This document shows, piece after piece, positions 9,343 through 17,331 of a stretch of DNA of 34,775 nt. The notes beneath the pieces are model-generated. The model made no database searches. It worked only from the letters and a program-made list of their open reading frames with translations, and was not told the DNA's origin. Positions within the stretch are counted from its first letter, which is position 1; the number at the start of each line of letters is the position of its first letter. The stretch comes from Flavobacteriia bacterium (GTDB taxonomy: Bacteria; Bacteroidota; Bacteroidia; Flavobacteriales; Schleiferiaceae). The position numbers and the translations under genes are program-made. The DNA lies in contig RFXV01000004.1 of NCBI GenBank assembly GCA_009921445.1, forward strand, positions 1 to 34,775, given 5' to 3'.

Positions 9343-10386
9343 TCACAGACTTCTGAGAAAAGAGAGCGTGTCGACCCCGTCGGCATAATCGTCCAGTGCC
9401 GGTTGCTGACCGGCTCCAAGCGCCGCTTGCCTGGGGAATAGTTCCGGCACATTCCCGACGACCATCTGAAGTTCTTCCTGCTGGGCAGCGAGCTCTTCCT
9501 TGACCTGCTCGATGTCCGAATAGAAGCTGTAGTTCAATGCAGCCACAGGAGAGTGCAGGGAACCCTCTTCGCGGAGCAGCATGAATCCGTTTTCGAGGAA
9601 CGGGATCTGGTTCATCATCCACAGCGAGCGATGGTAGTCATAGTTGTCCGCAAAGGGCTTGCAATTCAGATAGTCGCGGTATCGGTAGAGCGAACCAAAG
9701 ATCCGGTCGATGTCGAACCCTTCGGGCAAATAGACTTTGGTCACGGAGCGGCAACCCAAACCGAAGTAGGCCATGACATCATCGGCCAGACCATCGATCT
9801 CCTCCGGGGTCTCATCACCGGTCAGTACGGCCACCGAAGTCCGATTCTTGCGGATGATGTGCGGATATTTTCCAAAGTAGTGCTCAAAGTATCGGGCGGA
9901 ATTGTTGCTGCCCGTGGCGATCACCGCGTCAAAGGCCGACAGTTTTCCATCGGCAATGCGGATCCGTTCGTGAAAAACAGGCTCGATCTGTTCCAGCATC
10001 AACAGAAGCATTGGGATCAGGTCCGGATCTTCAGAAGACGGCCGAAGCAAGAGGGAGTGACCGGAGATCAAAACACTCAAAACGTCATGAAAGCCCACCA
10101 AAGGAATGTTGCCGGCTGGGATCAGTGCAACGGTCTTTCCTCCGCATTCTTCTTCGAGATCCTGTGTCCATCCGCTCAGTTTTTCCGAAGACAAAAGGTC
10201 GATCCATTCCTCAAGCGCGCGATCGACCTGCTGCTCAGTGAACCAGGGATTGTTGTTCACTTGGTCAGCGATCATACGGCGTACGGGATCGGCAGCGGCT
10301 TCCGCCTCGCTCAAACGCAGGGCACTGAGTCGATCCGCCAACTCTGAAAAGGCTTCAATACGTTTTCCGATGCTCAACTCGGACAT
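9343..10386 (-). CDS. Acyl-CoA reductase (LuxC-like)
   Basis: 'VALIPAGNIPLVGFHDVLSVLISGHSLLLRPSSEDPDLIPMLL', 'VIATGSNNSARYFEHYFGKYPHIIRKNRTSVAVLTGDET' characteristic of Bacteroidota LuxC-domain reductases. Confidence 0.88.
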   Translation of the reverse strand: MSELSIGKRIEAFSELADRLSALRLSEAEAAADPVRRMIADQVNNNPWFTEQQVDRALEEWIDLLSSEKLSGWTQDLEEECGGKTVALIPAGNIPLVGFHDVLSVLISGHSLLLRPSSEDPDLIPMLLLMLEQIEPVFHERIRIADGKLSAFDAVIATGSNNSARYFEHYFGKYPHIIRKNRTSVAVLTGDETPEEIDGLADDVMAYFGLGCRSVTKVYLPEGFDIDRIFGSLYRYRDYLNCKPFADNYDYHRSLWMMNQIPFLENGFMLLREEGSLHSPVAALNYSFYSDIEQVKEELAAQQEELQMVVGNVPELFPRQAALGAGQQPALDDYADGVDTLSFLRSL

Positions 10387-10393
10387 GTTCTTC

Positions 10394-10401
10394 TATTTTT
10401 G
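10394..10401 (+). promoter_or_regulatory. -7 box TATTTTTG upstream of ferredoxin
   Basis: Matches TAnnTTTG, 18 nt before ATG 10420; a near-match on the opposite strand (TTTCTTTG, 10410-10403) faces the reductase gene. Confidence 0.5.
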
Positions 10402-10419
10402 ACAAAGAAAGCAAGAAGC

Positions 10420-10767
10420 ATGGCGATAAAGATCACGGATGAATGCATCAATTGCGGGGCCTGTGAACCCGAGTGCCCGAACAATGCGATCTATGAGGGT
10501 GCTCAGGAATGGCGGTTCTCGGACGGCACCTCGCTGAGTGGCTCCATCGTGCCGCCGAGCGGAGGCAAGGTCGATGCGGGTGAAGCGCAGGAGCCCGTGG
10601 ACTATGATGTCTACTATATCGTCACCGATAAATGCACAGAGTGCAAGGGATTCCACGAAGAGCCCCAATGTGCAGCCGTTTGCCCGGTGGACTGCTGTGT
10701 CCCCGACGAGGATCATGTGGAGACCGAAGAGCAGCTGCTCGGAAAAAAAGACTTTCTGCACCTCTGA
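10420..10767 (+). CDS. 4Fe-4S dicluster ferredoxin
   Basis: MAIKITDECINCGACEPECPNNAIYEG and CTECKGFHEEPQCAAVCPVDCC cysteine motifs. Confidence 0.93.
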   Translation: MAIKITDECINCGACEPECPNNAIYEGAQEWRFSDGTSLSGSIVPPSGGKVDAGEAQEPVDYDVYYIVTDKCTECKGFHEEPQCAAVCPVDCCVPDEDHVETEEQLLGKKDFLHL

Positions 10768-10801
10768 ATACCATGGCTTTTTTGCCTTCGTTTTCGTCTT
10801 C

Positions 10802-11710
10802 ATGAAGCGTACCTCTTTTCGATCACTTATTGGCGTTTTGCTGCTGGGTCCGTTGGCCTTTGGTCAGCACCAGGGTTCGGGAGGACGATCGCTCGACATC
10901 GACTCGGTGGCTCAGAGTGTGCTCAGTGCACCCTATGACTCTATGAGGCTGCAGGCCAATGCCCTGCTCCTGGACTTCCTCATCGACACACTTTCCCATC
11001 CATTATCCTATCATCTGGACTTCAGCTCTTTCAAGAGCATTTCAAGGCTGCGTGCACCCGACGATCGATTCGTGCTCTGGACCTGGCAACTGCCCAGGAA
11101 AGGCGGACGATTCCATCACCAGGGCCTTGTTGTCCTGCCCGGCGAGGAAACAAACCGCGTGATCCTGCTTTCAGATACCGGCAGTCATTCCGCACCGCCT
11201 TTGTACCGACCGCTGCGTCCCGACAAATGGCAGGGAGCCGTGTATTACCATATCGAGAAGGTTCGGCACAAGAAAGAGATCCACTACATGCTCCTGGGCT
11301 ACGACCAACACGACCTCAGGACCCGTCGAAAGTGGATCGATGTGATCGCCTTGGATCCACAGCAAGCCGGAGGGATCGTCTTTGGCGCAGATATCTTCCG
11401 CATCGATGACTTTCAGGGACGGGTAATGCCCCGCAAGCCTTACCGCTTGCTGCTCGAATACTCGGCCAAACTTTCCGCCTCTCTTCGCTGGTCGGATGGA
11501 CGGATCATCATGGACCATCTGGCGCCACAAGATGCCTCCATGAAAAGGATGTATTCCTTCTATGGCCCGGACTTCACCTATGATGCATTGAACTGGAAGA
11601 AAGGATATTGGAAACTGGAAGAGGACATTCAGGCCCCTTCGGACATTCCCACCTCGACCGCGCCGCCCGACAGAGGTTCGGATCTCGCCCCTGGAGAGCG
11701 AAGAAAGTGA
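10802..11710 (+). CDS. Hypothetical secreted protein
   Basis: MKRTSFRSLIGVLLLGPLAFGQ signal-peptide-like start; the listed ORF start at 10538 overlaps the ferredoxin in another frame and is rejected. Confidence 0.78.
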   Translation: MKRTSFRSLIGVLLLGPLAFGQHQGSGGRSLDIDSVAQSVLSAPYDSMRLQANALLLDFLIDTLSHPLSYHLDFSSFKSISRLRAPDDRFVLWTWQLPRKGGRFHHQGLVVLPGEETNRVILLSDTGSHSAPPLYRPLRPDKWQGAVYYHIEKVRHKKEIHYMLLGYDQHDLRTRRKWIDVIALDPQQAGGIVFGADIFRIDDFQGRVMPRKPYRLLLEYSAKLSASLRWSDGRIIMDHLAPQDASMKRMYSFYGPDFTYDALNWKKGYWKLEEDIQAPSDIPTSTAPPDRGSDLAPGERRK

Positions 11711-11768
11711 ACTGAAAGGCCGGAATGCGGTTGGTGAATTGAGTACTTTCGCTCCAAATTTCGAAGCC

Positions 11769-12842
11769 ATGACAGTCCACAACTTCTCTGCCGGTCCATG
11801 CATACTGCCCAAAGAGGTTTTGCAACAGGCCAGTCAGGCCGTTCAAGAATTCGACGGACTGGACCTCTCACTGATCGAGATCTCCCACAGGAGCAAGAGT
11901 TTCATTGGCGTCATGGACCGTGCGATCGAACTGGTCAAAGAGCTGCTCGAAGTACCCAAAGGATACAGCGTGCTCTTCCTTCAGGGCGGAGCAAGCTTGG
12001 AGTTCACCATGGTTCCCCACAACCTGATGAAAGCCAAGGGCGGAAGCGCGGCCTACTCCGTCACAGGCACATGGGCAAAGAAAGCGCTCAAGGAAGCGCA
12101 GAAACTCGGAGCGGCAACGGCCATCTCGGATTCGTCCGACCGGAACTTCTGCTACATCCCAAAGGATGAGTCCATTCCCGAAACCGCCGACTACTACCAC
12201 TGCACCAGCAACAACACCATATTCGGCACACAGATCAAAGAATTTCCTTCAAGCCCTGTGCCCGTGGTCTGCGATATGTCCTCTGACATTTTCAGTCGAA
12301 AAGTGGACGTAGAAAAGTTCGGACTCATTTACGCAGGCGCTCAGAAGAACATGGGACCGGCCGGAGCCACCGTGGTCATCGTAAATGATGAGCTCCTTGG
12401 ACACACCGGCAGAGACATTCCCACCATGCTGGACTACCGCACCCACATCGAGAAAGAATCGATGTTCCATACGCCCCCAGTGTTTGCTGTATACGTCAGC
12501 ATGCTGACGCTTCAGTGGCTGAAAGACCGCGGAGGCATCCAGTGGGTGTCCGAACGGAATGCCAAAAAAGCTGGGATGATGTACGGCGAGATCGACCGGA
12601 ATCCGCTTTTTGAAGGAACAGCCGATCGCGAAGATCGGTCCACGATGAATGCCTGCTTCCTACTGAAGGACGACTCGCTCAAAGAGCGCTTCGATGAAAT
12701 GTGGAAGGCTGCCGGCATCAGCGGGATCAATGGACACCGCTCCGTTGGCGGCTATCGGGCCAGCATGTACAATGCGCTCCCTCCCGAAAGTGTGCAGACA
12801 TTGGTGGATGTGATGAAAGAACTCGAACGAACAAAGGGATAA
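11769..12842 (+). CDS. serC: 3-phosphoserine/phosphohydroxythreonine transaminase
   Basis: MTVHNFSAGPCILPKEVL...'SHRSKSF', 'LQGGASLEFTMVPHNL', 'YAGAQKNMGPAGATVVI'. Confidence 0.96.
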   Translation: MTVHNFSAGPCILPKEVLQQASQAVQEFDGLDLSLIEISHRSKSFIGVMDRAIELVKELLEVPKGYSVLFLQGGASLEFTMVPHNLMKAKGGSAAYSVTGTWAKKALKEAQKLGAATAISDSSDRNFCYIPKDESIPETADYYHCTSNNTIFGTQIKEFPSSPVPVVCDMSSDIFSRKVDVEKFGLIYAGAQKNMGPAGATVVIVNDELLGHTGRDIPTMLDYRTHIEKESMFHTPPVFAVYVSMLTLQWLKDRGGIQWVSERNAKKAGMMYGEIDRNPLFEGTADREDRSTMNACFLLKDDSLKERFDEMWKAAGISGINGHRSVGGYRASMYNALPPESVQTLVDVMKELERTKG

Positions 12843-12845
12843 TTC

Positions 12846-13799
12846 ATGAAGATTCTTGCCAACGACGGAATCAGTCCGTCTGGAATAGCGCCACTCGAAG
12901 CGGCCGGTTTTGAGGTGCAGACCACCAAAGTGGCTCAGGAACAGCTGATCGATTATATCAATACGGAGAGCATCAGCGTGCTTCTTGTCCGCAGCGCCAC
13001 CAAAGCGCGAAAGGATCTGATCGACGCCTGCCCGGATCTGAAAATGATCGGTCGTGGCGGCGTAGGCATGGACAACATCGATGTGGAATATGCCAAAAGC
13101 AAGGGAGTGGAGGTGATCAATACACCCGCTGCCTCCTCTGATTCAGTGGCTGAATTGGTCTTCAGTCATTTGTTCGGAATGCTGCGCTTTCTCTACACAA
13201 GCAACCGCGAAATGCCGCTTGAGGGAGACAGCCGGTTCAAAGAGCTCAAGAAAGCCTACAGCAAGGGAAGAGAATTGCAAGGAAAGACATTGGGCATCAT
13301 CGGATTCGGGCGCATTGGACAAGCGGTCGCAAAAAGGGCATTTGGCCTGGGAATGAAGGTGGTAGCTGCAGATGCCAACTCTTTTGAGTTGCCCATCGAA
13401 TTGTCTTTTCCCAACGGGGCCAATGTATCCATCCCCGTGGCCACCACCTCATTGGAGGAAGTGCTCAGTTCCGCTGATTTTGTGACCATCCACGTACCTG
13501 GAGGCGGCGGAGAAGCGTTGATCGGTGAGCGCGAACTCGCCCTGATGAAACAAGGCAGCTGCCTGATCAATGCAGCCAGAGGAGGTGTGGTAGATGAAAA
13601 AGCCCTGCTTGCTGCCCTGGACAGTGGCCAATTGGCCCATGCCGCCTTGGACGTATTTGAAAATGAACCAGACCCTGAAGTCAAATTGCTGATGCACCCC
13701 CAGATCAGCCTGAGCCCGCATATCGGTGCCGCCACCTTGGAGGCACAGGAACGGATCGGTGAAGAACTGGCCGCTCAAATAATCAGTTCACTGGGATGA
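12846..13799 (+). CDS. serA: D-3-phosphoglycerate dehydrogenase-type NAD-dependent 2-hydroxyacid dehydrogenase (no ACT domain)
   Basis: 'GKTLGIIGFGRIGQAVAKRA', 'INAARGGVVDEKALLAAL', 'SPHIGAATLEAQERIGEELA'; 3 bp after serC. Confidence 0.87.
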   Translation: MKILANDGISPSGIAPLEAAGFEVQTTKVAQEQLIDYINTESISVLLVRSATKARKDLIDACPDLKMIGRGGVGMDNIDVEYAKSKGVEVINTPAASSDSVAELVFSHLFGMLRFLYTSNREMPLEGDSRFKELKKAYSKGRELQGKTLGIIGFGRIGQAVAKRAFGLGMKVVAADANSFELPIELSFPNGANVSIPVATTSLEEVLSSADFVTIHVPGGGGEALIGERELALMKQGSCLINAARGGVVDEKALLAALDSGQLAHAALDVFENEPDPEVKLLMHPQISLSPHIGAATLEAQERIGEELAAQIISSLG

Positions 13800-13821
13800 A
13801 TCCAATAATGACAGAATACCT

Positions 13822-14241
13822 ATGGACCTGCAGGGTGCAAAAGACGACCAGGGGCTCAACGCCAGCCCCGTGCTCCCCGAGCACATCAAGAATTTTTTGA
13901 TCGATATCGACGGGACGATCACCGAAGATGTACCGAACGAGGAACCCGAGCGAATGAAGACCTGCGCTCCCTTTCCCGACGCACTGCGAACGCTGAACGG
14001 CTGGTACGATGATGGCCACATCATCTACTTCTTCACCTCACGCACAGAAGAGCACCGTGCCGTCACCGAAGCATGGCTGCAGGAGCATGGATTCAAGTAC
14101 CATGGAATGCTCATGGGCAAGCCGCGGGGCGGCAATTACCACTGGATAGACAACCATGTGGTCCGTGCCACGCGCTACCTCGGAAAATTCACAGAATTGA
14201 CCACTGCCCAGCGAGAGATCGAAGTCTTCAAGAGCGAATAA
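13822..14241 (+). CDS. Small capless HAD-superfamily phosphatase-like protein
   Basis: DxDGT motif I ('FLIDIDGTITED'), 'IIYFFTSRTEEHRAVTEAWLQEHGFKYHGMLMGKPRGGNYHWIDNHVVRATRY'. Confidence 0.75.
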   Translation: MDLQGAKDDQGLNASPVLPEHIKNFLIDIDGTITEDVPNEEPERMKTCAPFPDALRTLNGWYDDGHIIYFFTSRTEEHRAVTEAWLQEHGFKYHGMLMGKPRGGNYHWIDNHVVRATRYLGKFTELTTAQREIEVFKSE

Positions 14242-14264
14242 GCGCTGCGCAGTACATTTAGCCC

Positions 14265-14951
14265 ATGAGTGAAACGCCACTTGTCAGGCTGCAGGATGCG
14301 CACATCCGCCAGGCAGAGCACCTCGTGCTCAGCGACGTCAGCTTTTCCATCGAGAAAGGAGAATTCGTCTACCTGATCGGAGCTACAGGAAGTGGCAAGT
14401 CGAGCTTGCTCAAAACCCTCTACGGCGACCTGCCGCTTCACTCCGGCAGCGGATCCATTGCCAAGCAGGAACTTGGAGGGCTCAAGGATGCCGACATCCC
14501 CACCCTGCGTAGAAAACTCGGCATCGTCTTCCAGGACTTCCAGCTCCTCACCGATCGCAGCATCGCCGACAATCTGAGCTTTGTGCTGAAAGCCACGGGG
14601 TGGAAGGATAAGAAGAAAATGGAAGAGCGCATCTCTGAAGTGCTTGAAAAAGTGGGCATGGCCGAGAACAAAAACAAAATGCCCTACCAGATCAGTGGTG
14701 GCGAACAGCAGCGGGTGGCCATCGCCCGTGCGCTCCTGAACGATCCGGAGGTCATCTTGGCGGATGAGCCAACAGGCAATTTGGACCCTTCCACCTCAGA
14801 GGAGATCATTTTTCTGCTGAAAGAAGTCTGCAAACAGGATCGCTGCATTCTCATGGCCACACATGACTATGCACTCATTCTCAAATTCCCGGGAAGGACC
14901 TTGCGCTGCACGAATGGAATGCTTGAGGAAACAGTGCAGAAGACGCTCTGA
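14265..14951 (+). CDS. ABC transporter ATP-binding protein, FtsE-like
   Basis: Walker A '[16 protein letters not shown]', signature '[34 protein letters not shown]'; no adjacent ftsX. Confidence 0.87.
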   Translation: MSETPLVRLQDAHIRQAEHLVLSDVSFSIEKGEFVYLIGATGSGKSSLLKTLYGDLPLHSGSGSIAKQELGGLKDADIPTLRRKLGIVFQDFQLLTDRSIADNLSFVLKATGWKDKKKMEERISEVLEKVGMAENKNKMPYQISGGEQQRVAIARALLNDPEVILADEPTGNLDPSTSEEIIFLLKEVCKQDRCILMATHDYALILKFPGRTLRCTNGMLEETVQKTL

Positions 14952-14963
14952 TCCGTTTTCTGC

Positions 14964-15464
14964 TCAGTAGATCAGATCGATGAACTCGCCGTCACCACCT
15001 GCACTTACGGGGATGCCGCACGGACTGCAGATGACCGTATCGCCGATCAAAACAAAGGAGACCTCATTGAATTCCTGGCAGTTCTCCTGATCGGTCACCG
15101 TTCGGTAATAAAAGACCAAAGAGTCGATTCCATTCAGAAAAAGGGTTGCCTTGTTCTGGTCTGTGACAGACGGCAACAAGGGAAAGGACACATAACTGGG
15201 AGAGAACAGGTTGCGCACCACTGAGGTGCCGACCGGAATCCGCAAACTGTCCACAGTGATCACCGCAGTGGCCCTGTCCGGGTTGAATCCAACCCCCGGA
15301 TTGAACCAAAGGTCATTGCCCGCCTGATCGAACAAACGGAACCAGCTGTCGGTCTGAGGAGCCTGGACCACAGAGTCGCACTCATCACAGGCCGTTGAAA
15401 GCAACAGCAAAAGAGAACTGAGCAGAATTAATACCTTACTTTTCAAACTGATGTACTGGAGCAC
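14964..15464 (-). CDS. Hypothetical lipoprotein
   Basis: 'KSKVLILLSSLLLLLSTACDECDS' lipobox-like N-terminus. Confidence 0.7.
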   Translation of the reverse strand: MLQYISLKSKVLILLSSLLLLLSTACDECDSVVQAPQTDSWFRLFDQAGNDLWFNPGVGFNPDRATAVITVDSLRIPVGTSVVRNLFSPSYVSFPLLPSVTDQNKATLFLNGIDSLVFYYRTVTDQENCQEFNEVSFVLIGDTVICSPCGIPVSAGGDGEFIDLIY

Positions 15465-15495
15465 GATTCACCGGAATTAGACCAGAGCGAAAATA

Positions 15496-16392
15496 ATGAT
15501 CTCCTTTTTAATCGCCTGCTACGAGCAAGACATCCGAGCGCTGGTCCAGAGCATTCACCTGCAGGGAAAGCAACGGCCGGAGGCCTTTGAGATCATCGCT
15601 CACGACAATGGACCGGATCCCAGCATTCATGAAATGCTGCAGCGTGAGTTCCAGGAATTGGAGGGCGTTCGATTCGAAGCAGGAAAAAGCAGCCCGAGTC
15701 GTTCGGCCAGCAGAAACTGGCTGGCATCTCAGGCGCAATTCCCGTATTTGGTGTTTCTCGATGGAGATTCTGCCCCGCCCGACACACGGTATGTGGACCG
15801 CTACTTCGATCTGCTGCCCACTGATTCGGTCTGGGTGGGTGGAACTGCCTACCGCCAGGAAGCACCAGAGAAAGGCAGGCGGCTGCGCTGGGTCTATGGC
15901 AGGGCCCGCGAGGAACGGTCTGCCATGAGCCGTTCTTCTGCGAGGGAATACGGTTTTTCGTCTTTTAATTTTTTGATCCCTGCCTCCCTCTTCCGATCTG
16001 TCCAATTCAAGGAGTCCATCATGGACTACGGCCATGAAGACACCTTGTTCGGAGTGGAGCTGGCCGATCAGGGGATTCATTTGTCCCACTGCGACAATCC
16101 CCTGCTTCACGAAGGTCTGGACGAGGATGCCGTTTTTCTTGAAAAGACCCGAACAGGCATTCATACGCTTCTTCAACTCATCCAGGAGGGAACACTCAAA
16201 AAGGGAACGCGCCTTTATGAGCGATATCGGCGCATACAAAAACTCGGACTCGCACCCCTGTACAAACTGCTTTTTGGCATGCTGCGTGGTGCCTGGGAAC
16301 GCAACCTTAAAAGTGCGCGTCCCAGCCTCATACTCTTTGACCTGTGGCGATTGGGCGTACTCTGCGAGCTGGACAAAAAAAAGACCCCGTAA
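15496..16392 (+). CDS. Glycosyltransferase family 2 protein
   Basis: MISFLIACYEQDIRALVQSI...'AHDNGPD...RNWLASQAQFPYLVFLDGDSAPPD', 'DYGHEDTLFGVEL'. Confidence 0.9.
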   Translation: MISFLIACYEQDIRALVQSIHLQGKQRPEAFEIIAHDNGPDPSIHEMLQREFQELEGVRFEAGKSSPSRSASRNWLASQAQFPYLVFLDGDSAPPDTRYVDRYFDLLPTDSVWVGGTAYRQEAPEKGRRLRWVYGRAREERSAMSRSSAREYGFSSFNFLIPASLFRSVQFKESIMDYGHEDTLFGVELADQGIHLSHCDNPLLHEGLDEDAVFLEKTRTGIHTLLQLIQEGTLKKGTRLYERYRRIQKLGLAPLYKLLFGMLRGAWERNLKSARPSLILFDLWRLGVLCELDKKKTP

Positions 16393-16406
16393 TGCAACGG
16401 GGTCTT
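16375..16406 (-). terminator. Rho-independent terminator for the LytTR regulator, overlapping the 3' end of the GT2 CDS
   Basis: AAGACCCCGT(16381-16390)-AATGCA-ACGGGGTCTT(16397-16406); the A tract left of the stem gives a U run only on the minus-strand transcript. Confidence 0.85.
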
Positions 16407-16488
16407 CGATCGAAATCCAACGATTAACCATCGCAATCATTCGCAGTCCAATTTTAAAAAATCTTTGGAATGCGAGAAAGGAGGATAG

Positions 16489-17250
16489 CTACATGTTCCG
16501 TATCAGCTTGAGCAGCTGTTCTTTTTTACGATTTGCCACGGGAATGCGTGACTCATCTTCCATGATCATATAGCCTCCATCAGAGGGCACATAACGTTTG
16601 ACGTAGGCCATATTGATAAGATGCGATTTGTGGATGCGCTCAAAATTGTGCGGGCTGAGCATGATGTCGTATTCCTTCAGCGTCTTAGAAGCCAGGATTG
16701 GTTTGGCATCTTTGAGCAGGAAATTGGTGTAGTTGCTGCTCGACTCGCAGCGGATGATGTCCGAAACCTTCAGAATATGCATGCCGTCGTAGGTGGGAAC
16801 GACGATCCTGCGGGGCATTCCACTGCCGCCCCGAAGATTCTCGATGAGCACACCCATTGGCATGCCCCCTGTATTCTTCTGCTCCTCGAGCTTGCGGATG
16901 GCGCGAACGAGTTCCTCTGGATCGATGGGCTTGAGGAGATAATCCAATGCACTGAACTTGATGGCGCGGAGGGCAAATTCGTCGTGTGCCGTGATGAAGA
17001 TGATGGCGGGTCTGTTCTCCTGAAGCAGTTCGTCCTGTTCCAGCTTTTCCAGGAGTTCGAAGCCGTTCTCGCCGGAGAGGTTGATGTCCAGGAAGACCAC
17101 ATCAGGATTCTGTTCGGCGATCTGACCAAGCGCCTCGTCCACCGATCCGGATTCTCCTTTGACTTCTACTTCCGGGGTGAAGAGTTCAAGTTTGCTGACA
17201 AGGGCCTTTCTCGAAGATTCCTCGTCGTCCACAATGATGGCCTGGATCAT
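16489..17250 (-). CDS. LytTR family DNA-binding response regulator
   Basis: MIQAIIVDDEESSRKALV...'VVFLDINLSGENGFELLEKL', 'ALDYLLKPIDPEELVRAI', LytTR 'FERIHKSHLINMAYVKRYVPSDGGYMIMEDESRIPVANRKKEQLL'. Confidence 0.94.
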   Translation of the reverse strand: MIQAIIVDDEESSRKALVSKLELFTPEVEVKGESGSVDEALGQIAEQNPDVVFLDINLSGENGFELLEKLEQDELLQENRPAIIFITAHDEFALRAIKFSALDYLLKPIDPEELVRAIRKLEEQKNTGGMPMGVLIENLRGGSGMPRRIVVPTYDGMHILKVSDIIRCESSSNYTNFLLKDAKPILASKTLKEYDIMLSPHNFERIHKSHLINMAYVKRYVPSDGGYMIMEDESRIPVANRKKEQLLKLIRNM

Positions 17251-17265
17251 AGGATCGGTTTTTCT

Positions 17266-17273
17266 CAAATTTA
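17266..17273 (-). promoter_or_regulatory. -7 box TAAATTTG (minus strand) upstream of the LytTR regulator
   Basis: Reverse complement of caaattta; 15 nt upstream of the 17250 start, so the longer ORF start at 17292 is unlikely. Confidence 0.5.
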
Positions 17274-17331
17274 ACCAATGCCCGCTACGCATTAAAGGGA
17301 ATGAGTCTGCGGAGGCCCCATCCGATTCAAC

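Noticed and set aside
9553-10347. 264-aa plus-strand ORF opposite acyl-CoA reductase
   Set aside because: Antisense shadow of a well-supported CDS.
10538-10801. N-terminal extension of the 390-aa ORF overlapping ferredoxin
   Set aside because: Extension is an out-of-frame read of the ferredoxin; a signal peptide starts at 10802.
14945-14995. CTGATC...GATCAG inverted repeat after the ABC ATPase as terminator
   Set aside because: Only 6 bp, AT-rich, long loop and no T run.
15508-16440. 310-aa minus-strand ORF opposite the GT2 gene
   Set aside because: The plus strand has clear glycosyltransferase motifs; the antisense ORF has no recognisable domain and is likely a codon-bias artefact.
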